A DNA stretch of 22,270 bases, taken from positions 8,643 through 30,912 of the forward strand of contig PMBV01000284.1 of NCBI GenBank assembly GCA_003153055.1, in the 5' to 3' direction. A program made the translations under genes and the position numbers. How positions within the stretch are numbered: the first letter of the stretch is position 1; every line of letters starts with the position of its first letter. This document shows positions 1 through 9,101 of this stretch, piece after piece. This DNA is from Myxococcales bacterium (lineage in GTDB: Bacteria; Myxococcota; Myxococcia; Myxococcales; Myxococcaceae). The notes under the pieces were generated by a model. That model was given only the letters and a program-made list of their open reading frames with translations, was not told the DNA's origin and ran no database searches.

Positions 1-1017
1 GGTGACCTCCTCGGGCCGCTCATCGACCAACAGGACGATGAGGTAGACCTCGGGGTGGTTCTTGGCGATGGCGTGGGCGATGTTCTGCAACATCACCGTC
101 TTGCCGGCCTTCGGCGGCGCCACGATGAGACACCGCTGGCCCATACCGATGGGGGTGAACATGTCGATGATGCGGGTGGTGTAGTCCGACGCGTCGTGCT
201 CGAGCCTGAGCTTCTGCGTCGGGTACAACGCCGTCAGGTTGTCGAAGAGGATCCGCTCCTTGACGTCGGCGCTGAACGGGTCGGCGAAGTTGATCTTCTC
301 GACGCGCTGCAGGGCGAAGTACCGCTCGCCCTCCCGCGGCTGGCGAATCGGCCCGGTGACCGTGTCGCCTGGCCGCAGGTTGAACCGGCGGACCTGTGAC
401 GGGGACACGTAGATGTCGTCGGGGCTCGGCTGGTAGTCGGAGTCAGCGCTCCGCAAGAAGCCGTACCCGTCGCTCATCTGCTCCATCACGCCTTCGGCCT
501 GCACCTCGTACCGCTTCTCTGCCACGTTGGAGAGAATCGCGACCAACAGCTCCTGCTTCTTGAAGCCCTGCGTGCCCTCGATGCCCAGGTTGTGGGCCAT
601 CTTGGACAGCTCGGTAATCTTCATTCGCTTGAGGTCTGTTAGCTTGAGCGTCTGGAGATGCTTGTCTCCTTCAACGTCCGGCGAGGGAGTGGGCTCAGGA
701 ACGGCCTCCTCCTCGACGGCGCTCTCGCCCCGGAGCTGGGCCTCCTGAATGTCGTCGTCTCGGACAGCCCGGTGGAGCGGGGTCAAGACCGGGCGGGGAG
801 GGCCCTCCTCTTCCTCTGAGGCGTCGAGCTCCTCCTCAGCCCGCTCCTCGTCGGCGCCCTCTTCGACGTCGGGCTCGGCCTTGACGGGAGGCGTCGAGGC
901 AGCCACCGGCGCGGGCCCTTCAACCCGCTTGGTGACGCGCCTCTTCACCTTCTCTTCTTCAGGCTTGGAGCGGGATCTCTTCTTCTCGGTCTCGGACTTC
1001 GAACGTGCCCTGGCCAT
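1..1017 (-). CDS. rho: Transcription termination factor Rho, 5' part (runs off left edge)
   Basis: Rho is the hexameric RNA-dependent ATPase that ends transcription. The reverse strand reads open from an ATG at 1017 to base 1 (339 codons), so the C-terminal part, including most of the motor domain, lies outside. Residues 1-120 are a charged, probably disordered extension rich in Lys/Arg and then Glu. From about residue 121 comes the Rho N-terminal helical domain (LKLTDLKRMKITEL), then the RNA-binding cold-shock-like domain (DGYGFLRS), and at about 299-306 the P-loop APPKAGKT, a Rho signature. The charged insert is much longer than the start of E. coli Rho, where the P-loop is near residue 180; long N-terminal extensions are known in other high-GC bacteria. 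The ribosome site (AGGG just before the ATG) is weak. The gene is divergent from the acetyltransferase across about 210 bp. Identity is very secure; the exact start is less so. Confidence 0.96.
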   Translation of the reverse strand, partial: MARARSKSETEKKRSRSKPEEEKVKRRVTKRVEGPAPVAASTPPVKAEPDVEEGADEERAEEELDASEEEEGPPRPVLTPLHRAVRDDDIQEAQLRGESAVEEEAVPEPTPSPDVEGDKHLQTLKLTDLKRMKITELSKMAHNLGIEGTQGFKKQELLVAILSNVAEKRYEVQAEGVMEQMSDGYGFLRSADSDYQPSPDDIYVSPSQVRRFNLRPGDTVTGPIRQPREGERYFALQRVEKINFADPFSADVKERILFDNLTALYPTQKLRLEHDASDYTTRIIDMFTPIGMGQRCLIVAPPKAGKTVMLQNIAHAIAKNHPEVYLIVLLVDERPEEVT

Positions 1018-1123
1018 AAACCCTGGAGAATCGCGCAGCGGCTGCCCAAGCTGCGAGGTGTGGCGGAGTTGTGGTGAGCCGTGGCGCGAAAGTATTTACG
1101 CACACGAGCTGACAGCGGAAACC

Positions 1124-1153
1124 AAGCTACGGGGGTGGACCCACTGGTGTCAA
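1124..1153 (-). promoter_or_regulatory. Putative housekeeping-sigma promoter for rho
   Basis: On the reverse strand a perfect TTGACA (1153-1148) is followed after 18 bp by TAGCTT (1129-1124), which fits the TAnnnT form of a -10 box. It would start transcription near 1117 and leave a leader of about 100 nt before the rho ATG at 1017. This is a pattern match only. Confidence 0.35.
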
Positions 1154-1228
1154 GGAACATCGAAGGCGTGCGGTCGAACGCGCCCTGCTACACGGTGCGT
1201 CGCGGAGGACCTATACGAGGGCGCCATC

Positions 1229-1762
1229 ATGGCCGTACTCGCGTTTCGATTCGCCACTTCAGGAGATGTCGGGCGGGTGGTGTCGCTGATGGAGAGCGCC
1301 TACCGTGGCGACACGAGCCGAGCTGGCTGGACCACCGAGGCCGACCTGCTGGGCGGCCAGCGCACCGATGCCGAGGAGATTGGCGACGTCCTCGGTGACC
1401 CCAAGGCCCGAATGCTGCTCTGCCTGCGAGACGAGCGGCTCATCGGCTGCGTCCTCGCGCGACTGGAAGAGGGCCGCGGCTACATCGGCATGTTCGCGGT
1501 GAGCCCGACCGAGCAAGGAGCGGGCGTGGGCAAGCGGCTCCTGGCCGAGGCCGAAGAGACCCTGCGGCGCACGTTCGGCGCACGCGTGGCCCACATGACG
1601 GTCATTCGTCAGCGCGAGGAGCTCATCGCCTGGTACGAGCGGCGCGGCTACCGGCGAACCGGCGAGACCGAGCCATTTCCCTCTGACAACCCCCGCTTCG
1701 GGGTCCCGCGGCGACCCGATCTCGAGTTCCTGGTGATGGAGAAGCCGCTCTCGACGGAGTGA
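1229..1762 (+). CDS. GNAT-family N-acetyltransferase
   Basis: A 177-residue GCN5-related acetyltransferase, which transfers acetyl from acetyl-CoA to an amine; the substrate cannot be told. The ATG at 1229 is chosen because GAGGG (1217-1221) lies 7 nt before it and the family fold begins at once (AVLAFRFATSGDVGRVV). The frame is open much further upstream, but that part lies antisense to rho and is not GNAT-like. The acetyl-CoA motif is seen at about residues 89-105 (FAVSPTEQGAGVGKRLL, with the Q-x-x-G-x-G core), followed by the C-terminal WYERRGYRRTGE motif typical of the family. The length is that of a single-domain GNAT. The stop is only 10 bp from the end of the convergent TPR gene, so no room exists for a hairpin terminator. 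Family assignment is secure, function is not. Confidence 0.9.
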   Translation: MAVLAFRFATSGDVGRVVSLMESAYRGDTSRAGWTTEADLLGGQRTDAEEIGDVLGDPKARMLLCLRDERLIGCVLARLEEGRGYIGMFAVSPTEQGAGVGKRLLAEAEETLRRTFGARVAHMTVIRQREELIAWYERRGYRRTGETEPFPSDNPRFGVPRRPDLEFLVMEKPLSTE

Positions 1763-1772
1763 AGGCGGCTCC

Positions 1773-4700
1773 TCACGAAGCGGAGGGCGCGGCGGCATAC
1801 CGGATCCTCAACTGGAGGTAGCGCTCGCTCCCCGCGAAGCGCACCAGCTCGATGATCTCGCTCTGGAGCGCCTGCTTGGCCTTGAGGGCGGCGAGGGCCG
1901 GGCCCACGCCGCCGCAGACCACCAACCCGGCGCGGTTCGCCGTGTGCCGAGCCCCATCGGCCAGTTGACCGACGTCGAGCTTGGCGGCCAGCGCCGCGAT
2001 GAGCGTCTTGACGCGCTCCCAGCTCGAAGCGGCCACGGCATCGCGCAACACCAGGGCTTCCGTCGTGTCCGCCTGGCCTCGGGAGACCTCGCCCACCACC
2101 GCCATGCCGCGGACCAGCTGCTCGCGCCGAATGAGCCGGAGCGGCAGCAGCTCGGCCGCCTGGGTGAAGAGGGCTCGCCCCGCGAAGAAGCGGAGCTCGG
2201 CGTCGTCAAGCACTCGCTTGACCGCGATGGTTCCCACCAACAGGCGCGGCTGCCCCACGTACACCAATGAGAACGGTGGACCGTCATCGGCCGACAGGTG
2301 CACTGGCGGCGCCTTCAGCCCGAGAATGCGGATCGCCACGGACAGCGCCTCGGCCGCCGCGCGCGCTCCCGGCCCCGACGCGAAGTCGAACAGCACCTCG
2401 GTGCCCGCGTCACGCGTCGGAGTCGGGTAGAGAGCGCAGAGCCCGCGGCTTAACAACGTGAGCAGCTCTCCGGCGTCGGCCCGGAGGCTCGGGTGCTTGA
2501 GCGCCAACCGGTCGGGCCCAGTGAGGATGAGGGGCGGCGCGCGCGGCGGAGGCTGAGGCTCACCCTCGAGGGCGAAGCTCAGCTCTCTCATGAGGTCCGC
2601 CCGAGTGGGATCATTGGTCCCATCGAAGTACTCGGCCAACAGCCGGTAGCACATGGGCTCGAGTGGGTTCGACCGGGCGCGCTCGAGGAGCGCCAGTCGC
2701 TCCATGGCAGACCGGCGGCCGGCCGAGGAGCCACTCGATGCGTACGCTCGCTCTGGGCGCGAGGGAGCCGGCACCTCGGTGGTGGCGCGCTCGGGCTCGA
2801 CGGCCGCCGGCTGGCTCGACGAGGGTGGCTCTAACTGGAGCGTGATCCGCTGGTCGCTCGCGCCCTTGCCTCCAGCGCCCGCGGTGGGCGAGCGAATGGG
2901 CCCGGTGAGATCGAGCTGGGCCTCCTCCAGCTCTGACTCGGGGAGCGTTCGCAGTGGGTCGCCGCCTCCCGAAGCACGGGTCGACGTGACTCCTTCAGGG
3001 GCCGTCGGAAGGGCGTCCCTCGGCGGGCGGGGCGCTTCGAGCGCGCCCGTGGACGATCGCTCCTTCAGATTCGGTGGCACCGGCCGGGTGACCGCCGATG
3101 GGCGAGATGACGCCGCCGGGGGGTGAGGCCCTGGCCCGCCGAGTGGGGCGGTCACTCCAGAGGGCGAAGAGCTGGGGGTCGATGTGCTCGGCTCCCTTCT
3201 CGGCGAAGGAGCGTGGACGGGAGGCGAACGAGTTGGGGCGCTCAGCGGACCCACCGTGCCCGCGACTGAGGGCTTGGGCGAGGGGGTCGAGACGGGAGCC
3301 GGCCGTGAAGGCTGCGCGGCCACGAGCGGGGGAGCCACCAACCCAGAGGAAGATGACCTGGCAGGAAGAGCCGAGGACGGTGCGGCCGGGCCCAGGCGTG
3401 AGGAGAGCGTGCTCGTACCGGGCGGGGGCTCCGGCCGCGACGCCACTGGGCCCAGGACCAAGGGTGGAACCGCCACGACCGAGGGTGATTGGGGCTGACG
3501 AGGCCCGGCCTCAGCCCGTGGGGGCCCCATCGGTGCAGGCGCGAGGCCGGGCGGGGGCGGCTGAGCAGACGTCGGCTCAGGCATCGAGGCCGACGTCATC
3601 AATCGACCCGCTGGGGAGTCGGTCCGCGGAGGATCAAGCACCGCTCCAAGCGGGACCTCGACGGGCCGCGGCGACTCGTCTTCGTCTGGGACCGAGAGCT
3701 CGTAGTCCCCTTCGTCTGGGACCGAGAGCTCGTAGTCCCCGCCCGATGACGGCTCCGGGAGGAGCTCGCGGCCCGAGAGCGCCGGCGCGACCTCGGAGTC
3801 GGGGGGCCGAGCCTGTACGCTGGCGTGCGGGGCAAACACTCCCGCTTCGGGGGACACGAGCGGCTGAGTCGCCGCGGGATCCGCGGGCCGGCTCGGCATC
3901 CCCTGGGCCGGCGCCCACGGCTGCCTCTCGACCCCGGGAGCTGACGAGCCGGGCGGTGACTCTTCGCTGGCTGAATTCCGTGACAGCGGAAGCACTCGAA
4001 CACCGCTCTTCGACCTGCTGTGTGGCCCGGAGGGCTCATCTTCGGGCCCCGAACCCAACGCCAACACCGGCCTGGTCGGCTCAGGCGGCGCTGCGTCCTC
4101 GACAGCTTCCTCGAAGGTGAGCGGTACCAACCCTCGTGGGGTCTCTTCGCTCGAGGGAGTCGCCTCCGCGCTCGTTTCCTCCACCCGCACCGAAGGCGGC
4201 GTCGACGAGGGCTGGTTCCGCGGCCGTTCGTCTCCCGCCTTCTTCGCCACCGTCGGGTAGGGAGGAGCGAGCGCCGGGCCGTCACCCGACGGCGCCACGA
4301 GCGCGACGGCCTGCGATCCCAGCCCAAGGAGCTCGCCCGACGCGGTGGCCCCGGGTAGCTCTTCGGCCGTTTCAGCGGCCATCTCGAGCGCACGGGCCGC
4401 CTCGGCGTCCCGATTTCCCAGGGCGGTCAGGCGGTCGGCGAGCGCGAGCCAGGCGCGCTGGTCTTGGGGGTCGGCCCGGGTGGCGTCCTCGAGGGCCTCG
4501 AGCGCGTCGAGGGGGCGACCCGCTCGCTCCAGCGCCTCGGCGAGCTCGAGGCGGGCGGCGCGGGTCCTGGCGCTCCTCGGCTCTTTGGCGATGGAGGTCC
4601 GGAGCACGGCGATCCGCGTCGCGCCATCGGCAGACGAACCCGTGAGCGCGCGCTCTTGGCTCAATGCCTCCTCGTCGTCGGGGAGCTCCGCCAGAACCTC

Positions 4701-6314
4701 CGCCCACGCCCCTTTGGCTCGCTCGGGACCCCACTGAGCCTGCGCCAGGCGAGCCAGGCGCCGGTAGAGATCGCCTCGGCCAGGCACATGGCGACCGACC
4801 AGGGCCAGGGCGGCCTCGAGCTCGAGGATGGGCGTCGTCTCGCCCGCGGCCGCCGCCAGCTCAGCCAACCCGGCCGCCGCCGCGGGGTGCCCTGGAGAGA
4901 GGAACAGGGCCTTCTCGAGGTCGACCCGCGCCGCCGCGAGATCCTTGCGAGTCGACGCCTCCTCGGCTCTGAGCACCAGCGCGTTGGCTCGTTCATCTTG
5001 ATTGGCGGCTCTGTCGACGCCCGCGTCGAGGGCGGCTCGAACACCCGTGGCGTCTCGCCGGCGGCCCAGGAGGCGCGCCTGCTCGACCTCCGCCCTCGAG
5101 TCACCAGTGGCGGAAGCCACGTCGGCCCAGGCCGCGGCGGCTCCGGTGGGGTCATCGAGCTCAGACTCGAGCAGCTCGGCCAACTTCTCGGACCAGCTGG
5201 CCCGCCCGTCTGGCGTCGAAGCCCGCGACACCTGCTGACGGTAGAACTCGGCCAGGGGTCGCCACGCCCCCCGCTGCACATAGTGGGCCTCGAGCCTGGC
5301 CACCGCGAGCGGATCTTCGCCCTCGCGAACCGCTGCGTTCAGCACGGCAGCGGCCACCGACTTCTCGCCCGCCTTCTCGGCCGCGTCGGCCACCGCCAAG
5401 AGCTCGAGCTGCGCCGAGCCCCTGCGAGCGGGCGGCGGCGCCGGAGCTGGCGGCGTGGCCTTGGCGATGGGCAGCGGGCCCGAGGGCCTGCGGGCCTTGG
5501 GCGGAGGCAAACCCAATTCGATCGCCAAAGCCGTCGCCCTCGCGCCCTGGCCTACCCGCTCACCCGCGCGCCAGGTGACAGCCACGGCGTCCTCGAGGAA
5601 GCGGTGCGAGGCGCCGGAGCGATGGAGCGAGTGCAGCCACAGCAACCGCAGGTAGAACGCCCGCTCGAAGTCCTCCGCCTTTTCGGCGTACTGCGCGGCC
5701 TGCATGTAGCGGAGCGCGGCCCGGGCCTGGTCGTCGAGGCGAGCGTCCCACATTCGCGCCCGGCGGAGCGCCGAGCGGCAGGCGGCCTCGTGAGCGCCCC
5801 GGCGCAGCGCCTCCTTGGTCTCCTTCTCGAGCGACGCGTCGAGCTCGTCCCACCGGCCCTCCCGCTCCAGCAGCGCGTTGAGCACCGCGCGGGCCCGGCG
5901 ATCGTTCGGTCGCTCGGCCAACAGGTGCACCAACGTCTCGCGGCTCCGCTCCAGCTCGTTGCTCCTGCGGGCGAGCCGGGCCAGGTGCCGCATGACGCCA
6001 ATGCGGTCCTCTCCCTCGGCCTCGTCGACTCCCTGGGCCAGCAAAGTGAGCGCCGGCCCGGTGACCTTCGCGCGCAACGCCAGGAAGACGATGGACGAAG
6101 CCAAGCGCGCGTTCATCGGAACGATCCGACACGCGCGCACCAGCTCCTGAAAGGCCTGCACCGCGGAACCCTCTCGGAGCATCCGCATCGCGATGGTGCG
6201 GTGCATCTCGACGACGGTCAGGTCATCGTGCTCGCCCAACCGCGCTCGAAGCGCCTTGAGCGAGACCTCGCCCGACGCATCGTTGAGCGTGGTGGCGCTC
6301 GGATCAGTGGACAT
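1773..6314 (-). CDS. Large TPR protein with proline/serine-rich linker and degenerate-zincin-like C-terminal domain
   Basis: A 1513-residue protein with no signal peptide or membrane segment, so probably cytoplasmic. Residues about 30-670 are helical repeats of TPR type, with recurring blocks such as LERAGRPLDALEALEDATRA and PNDRRARAVLNALLEREGRW. About 680-1200 is a low-complexity Pro/Ser/Ala region, probably disordered, containing a perfect tandem duplication GDYELSVPDE x2 (residues 859-878). The C-terminal domain (about 1203-1513) begins MERLALLERARSNPLEPMCYRLL and contains LDDAELRFFAGRALF, a motif known to me from other large myxobacterial TPR proteins; it sits where M48-type peptidases have their HExxH helix but lacks those residues. 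The role is unknown; a scaffold is the natural guess. The ATG at 6314 has only a weak ribosome site. The gene starts back to back with the glycosyltransferase, about 30-50 bp away. Confidence 0.88.
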   Translation of the reverse strand: MSTDPSATTLNDASGEVSLKALRARLGEHDDLTVVEMHRTIAMRMLREGSAVQAFQELVRACRIVPMNARLASSIVFLALRAKVTGPALTLLAQGVDEAEGEDRIGVMRHLARLARRSNELERSRETLVHLLAERPNDRRARAVLNALLEREGRWDELDASLEKETKEALRRGAHEAACRSALRRARMWDARLDDQARAALRYMQAAQYAEKAEDFERAFYLRLLWLHSLHRSGASHRFLEDAVAVTWRAGERVGQGARATALAIELGLPPPKARRPSGPLPIAKATPPAPAPPPARRGSAQLELLAVADAAEKAGEKSVAAAVLNAAVREGEDPLAVARLEAHYVQRGAWRPLAEFYRQQVSRASTPDGRASWSEKLAELLESELDDPTGAAAAWADVASATGDSRAEVEQARLLGRRRDATGVRAALDAGVDRAANQDERANALVLRAEEASTRKDLAAARVDLEKALFLSPGHPAAAAGLAELAAAAGETTPILELEAALALVGRHVPGRGDLYRRLARLAQAQWGPERAKGAWAEVLAELPDDEEALSQERALTGSSADGATRIAVLRTSIAKEPRSARTRAARLELAEALERAGRPLDALEALEDATRADPQDQRAWLALADRLTALGNRDAEAARALEMAAETAEELPGATASGELLGLGSQAVALVAPSGDGPALAPPYPTVAKKAGDERPRNQPSSTPPSVRVEETSAEATPSSEETPRGLVPLTFEEAVEDAAPPEPTRPVLALGSGPEDEPSGPHSRSKSGVRVLPLSRNSASEESPPGSSAPGVERQPWAPAQGMPSRPADPAATQPLVSPEAGVFAPHASVQARPPDSEVAPALSGRELLPEPSSGGDYELSVPDEGDYELSVPDEDESPRPVEVPLGAVLDPPRTDSPAGRLMTSASMPEPTSAQPPPPGLAPAPMGPPRAEAGPRQPQSPSVVAVPPLVLGPVASRPEPPPGTSTLSSRLGPAAPSSALPARSSSSGLVAPPLVAAQPSRPAPVSTPSPKPSVAGTVGPLSAPTRSPPVHAPSPRREPSTSTPSSSPSGVTAPLGGPGPHPPAASSRPSAVTRPVPPNLKERSSTGALEAPRPPRDALPTAPEGVTSTRASGGGDPLRTLPESELEEAQLDLTGPIRSPTAGAGGKGASDQRITLQLEPPSSSQPAAVEPERATTEVPAPSRPERAYASSGSSAGRRSAMERLALLERARSNPLEPMCYRLLAEYFDGTNDPTRADLMRELSFALEGEPQPPPRAPPLILTGPDRLALKHPSLRADAGELLTLLSRGLCALYPTPTRDAGTEVLFDFASGPGARAAAEALSVAIRILGLKAPPVHLSADDGPPFSLVYVGQPRLLVGTIAVKRVLDDAELRFFAGRALFTQAAELLPLRLIRREQLVRGMAVVGEVSRGQADTTEALVLRDAVAASSWERVKTLIAALAAKLDVGQLADGARHTANRAGLVVCGGVGPALAALKAKQALQSEIIELVRFAGSERYLQLRIRYAAAPSAS
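3681..3740. repeat. Perfect 30-bp tandem duplication inside the TPR gene
   Basis: Two identical 30-bp units (3681-3710 and 3711-3740) lie head to tail and encode GDYELSVPDE twice in the linker. The unit is a multiple of three, so the frame is kept. Complete identity points to a recent slippage or duplication event. Confidence 0.97.
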
Positions 6315-6342
6315 CAGGGTTCTGAGCCTAGACGATTCTCAG

Positions 6343-7359
6343 GTGCGAAGATCGGTTGTCCCACAGGTGAGCATCGTGCTCCCAGCCAAGAACGCCCAGG
6401 CGACCATCGACGCGGCGGTTGGGAGCCTCCTGCTGCAGACCTTAAGCGATTTCGAGCTCTTGGCCATTGATGACGGTTCCACCGATGGGACCCGTAGGCG
6501 CCTCGAGCAACTGGCCGCGGAGGATACCAGGGTGCGGGTGTTATCGACCTCTGGGCTGGGCCTGGTGGGCGCCCTCACCATGGGCCTCGAGGCGGCCAGA
6601 GCTCCGCTCATCGCCCGCATGGACGCCGACGACGAGAGTCACCCCGAGCGCCTGGAGCGCAGCGTTCGGTGGCTCGAGGCTCACCCCCAATTGGGCGGAG
6701 TGGGCACGGGGGTCGAGATCTTCAGGGACGATCGCCCTCCCAGCCCGAACCTCACGGCCTACGGGCACTGGCTCTCGTCGCTCACCACCCCGGAGTCGGT
6801 GTTCAGGGATCGCTTCATCGAGTCACCGCTGTGCCACCCGTCGGTGCTCCTCAAGCGCGACGTGGTGGAGGCCGTGGGCGGCTGGCGCGACGGAGACTTC
6901 CCGGAGGACTGGGAGCTGTGGCTCAGGCTCCTGGAGGCCGGTCACCGCCTCGCCTGCGTGCCGGAGATTCTCCACCGGTGGCGAGACAGCGACCACCGGC
7001 TGACCCGCACTGATCCCCGGTACCGGTGGGCCCAGCACGTGCGGCTCAAGGCCGACTATCTCGCCCGACAGCTCGCCGAGGTGCCCGTGGTGCTGTGGGG
7101 GGCCACCCGCACGGGGCGGGCGCTGTCCGTGGCCCTGACCGCGAAGGGTACCCGCATCGCCGCCTTCGTCGAGCTCGACCCCCGGAAGATCGGGCAGCGC
7201 ATTCACGGAGCCCCAGTCGTGGCGCCAGACGCGCTCGACAGTCTCGGCGCCGTGCACGTGCTGAGCTGCGTGGCGGCCAAGGGCGCCCGAGAAGACATTC
7301 GCCTGTGGATGGTTGCCCATGGGCGCGAGGAGGGTCGCGACTTCACCGCCGTCGCTTGA
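6343..7359 (+). CDS. GT2-family glycosyltransferase with C-terminal Rossmann-like domain
   Basis: A family 2 (GT-A fold) glycosyltransferase that should move a sugar from a nucleotide-sugar donor to an unknown acceptor. The N-terminal strand is VSIVLPAKNAQATID, followed by LAIDDGSTDGT, the metal-binding DxD region RMDADDE (Asp94-Asp97) and the catalytic-base region FPEDWELWLRL. These cover residues 9 to about 235. A second domain from about 247 to the end (VVLWGATRTGRALSVAL, then FVELDPRKIG) looks like a Rossmann nucleotide-binding fold fused to the transferase; it may bind NAD or help recognise substrate. No membrane segment is seen. The start is uncertain: GTG at 6343 (used here) or GTG at 6367, neither with a good ribosome site; an in-frame ATG at 6193 would overlap the divergent TPR gene and reads poorly. 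It is followed on the same strand by the kinase after 134 bp. Confidence 0.88.
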   Translation: MRRSVVPQVSIVLPAKNAQATIDAAVGSLLLQTLSDFELLAIDDGSTDGTRRRLEQLAAEDTRVRVLSTSGLGLVGALTMGLEAARAPLIARMDADDESHPERLERSVRWLEAHPQLGGVGTGVEIFRDDRPPSPNLTAYGHWLSSLTTPESVFRDRFIESPLCHPSVLLKRDVVEAVGGWRDGDFPEDWELWLRLLEAGHRLACVPEILHRWRDSDHRLTRTDPRYRWAQHVRLKADYLARQLAEVPVVLWGATRTGRALSVALTAKGTRIAAFVELDPRKIGQRIHGAPVVAPDALDSLGAVHVLSCVAAKGAREDIRLWMVAHGREEGRDFTAVA

Positions 7360-7493
7360 GATGGCTCAGCGCGGCAACGTGATGCGAATGTCTCGGGGCA
7401 AGTGGACAGGTCGGGTTCTCCATGCGAGCGTCGAGGACGCCCCGTGAAGGTCCTCCGACGTCCTCCATCGTCCTTTCATCTCCTGAGGCACCC

Positions 7494-9071
7494 GTGAGCC
7501 TGCAGTACGTCCTCTCCATCGATCTCGGCTCGAGTGGGGCCAAGGTTGGCCTGGTTGACCAGGCCGGCACCCTGGTGACGAGCGCCGCCGAGCGGTACGG
7601 CATGCAGTTGTTGCCCGATGGAGGCGCCGAGCAAGACGCCCGCCTCTGGTGGCAGGCCATCGTGCGCTGCACCCGGCAGGTGCTCGAGGCCTCGCGGGTG
7701 GCACCGGAGTCGGTGGTGGCGGTGGGCTGCACCAGCCAGTGGAGCGCTACGGTGGCGGTGGACGAAGCCGGCGAGCCGCTGATGAACGCCATCTCGTGGA
7801 TGGACTCGCGCGGGGGCCGATACAACCGAGCGCTCGTCCACGGCTTCCCCAGCGTGCAGGGCTACGGCCTGTACAACCTCTACCGGTGGATCAAGGCGGC
7901 GGGCCTCGCTCCCACCCAGTCGGGGGTCGACTCGCTGGCCCACATGCTGTTCATCAAACACGAACGGCCAGACATCTACCAACGGGCCTTCAAGCTCCTC
8001 GAGCCGATGGACTACGTGACCCTCAAGCTCACTGGTCGGGCCACCGGCACGCGCTCGACGGTCTTTCCGATGCTTCTGGCCGACGTGACGGCGAAGGACC
8101 CCGGGCGGTACCACCCGTGGCTGCTCAAGGTGACCGGCCTCGACGAAGGCCGCCTGCCCGAGCTCGTCATGGGCAACGCTCCCCTGGGGCCGCTTCAGCC
8201 CAAGGCCGCCGCCGAGCTGGGCCTGTCGACCCAGGCGGTGGTGGTGGCCGGCGTGCCCGACAACCACGCCTCGGCCTTCGGCGCCGGAGCGGTGCACGAC
8301 TACGAGGCGGTGGCCGTGCTGGGGACCTCGGGCTTCATCGGCTGCCACCTGCCCTTTCGCGGCCTCGACCTCGACAGCTTCATCACCACGATGCCCAGCC
8401 CGCTGCCTGGCCGTCACCTGATCTTCGCCGACCTGGGCAACAACGGGAAGGTGCTCGACTCGTTCCTGGACAAGCAGGTGTACGGAGACGATGGGCTCAT
8501 GACCTCGAGCCGCCCGGCCGACGTGTTCGAGCGCCTCGACCGGGTCGTGACCGAGGTGCCTCCGGGAGCCGAGGGCGTCTTGTTCCTCCCCTGGTTCAAC
8601 GGCACGTATTGCCCGAGGGAAGACGCGGCGATGCGGGGGGCGTTTCTCAACGTCTCGCACCGCACGACCCGGAGCCATCTGGCCCGCGCCGTGCTCGAGG
8701 GTCTGTGCCTCAACTGGCGCTGGCTCTTGGGCGCGACCGAGAAGTTCGCCAAGGCGCGCTTCGATCGACTGCGGCTCGCGGGGGGCGGCGCGCGCTCGGC
8801 GGTGTGGGCGCAGATCATGGCCGACGTCACCGGGCGCCCGGTGCACCAGCTCGCCGACCCCAACAACGGCAGCGTGATGGGCATGGCGTACCTGACCCTC
8901 ATGCACCTGGGGCACCTCACGTTGGCGCAGGTGCCCGAGCTGGTGCGGGTGACGAAGGTCTTCGAGCCCCACGACGCCAACGCGAAGCTCTACGAGCGAC
9001 ACTTCTCGCAGTTCATGTTCAGCGAGCGCTCGCTGCGGCCCGTGTTCCATTCGATGAACCGGGCCAATTGA
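7494..9071 (+). CDS. FGGY-family carbohydrate kinase (xylulokinase-like)
   Basis: A 525-residue ATP-dependent sugar or polyol kinase of the FGGY family (xylulokinase, gluconokinase, glycerol kinase). The actin-like first lobe opens with the phosphate-1 loop IDLGSSGAKVGLVD (residues 9-22), then GCTSQWSATVAVD and SWMDSRG in the substrate region. The second lobe has PDNHASAFGAGAV (about 256-268), whose Asp fits the catalytic base, then LGTSGFIG and the adenosine motif LAGGGARSAVWAQIM (about 428-442). The GTG at 7494 is chosen for its ribosome site GAGG (7485-7488, 5 nt spacing) and because the fold starts there; the frame is open to 7422 but without family similarity. The nearest style is xylulokinase, yet the exact sugar cannot be read off. 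Only 30 bp separate it from the PLP lyase, which suggests one operon and a shared pathway. Confidence 0.92.
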   Translation: MSLQYVLSIDLGSSGAKVGLVDQAGTLVTSAAERYGMQLLPDGGAEQDARLWWQAIVRCTRQVLEASRVAPESVVAVGCTSQWSATVAVDEAGEPLMNAISWMDSRGGRYNRALVHGFPSVQGYGLYNLYRWIKAAGLAPTQSGVDSLAHMLFIKHERPDIYQRAFKLLEPMDYVTLKLTGRATGTRSTVFPMLLADVTAKDPGRYHPWLLKVTGLDEGRLPELVMGNAPLGPLQPKAAAELGLSTQAVVVAGVPDNHASAFGAGAVHDYEAVAVLGTSGFIGCHLPFRGLDLDSFITTMPSPLPGRHLIFADLGNNGKVLDSFLDKQVYGDDGLMTSSRPADVFERLDRVVTEVPPGAEGVLFLPWFNGTYCPREDAAMRGAFLNVSHRTTRSHLARAVLEGLCLNWRWLLGATEKFAKARFDRLRLAGGGARSAVWAQIMADVTGRPVHQLADPNNGSVMGMAYLTLMHLGHLTLAQVPELVRVTKVFEPHDANAKLYERHFSQFMFSERSLRPVFHSMNRAN

Positions 9072-9101
9072 AGTCTTGAACTCTCGAACGCGGAGCAGGT
9101 C

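Noticed and set aside
749..1228. 160-residue N-terminal extension of the GNAT frame
   Set aside because: Antisense to rho and its promoter, Ser-rich and without similarity; the ATG at 1229 has a good ribosome site and begins the GNAT fold.
3098..4120. 340-residue plus-strand open frame
   Set aside because: Antisense to the proline-rich linker of the TPR protein; Arg/Pro/Ala-rich shadow without motifs.
4464..6470. 668-residue open frame on the plus strand
   Set aside because: Lies antisense to the TPR gene; no domain recognised and the opposite strand codes a convincing protein.
7444..7458. Short match (about 14 bp) to 16263-16277
   Set aside because: No extension on either side; likely chance in GC-rich DNA.
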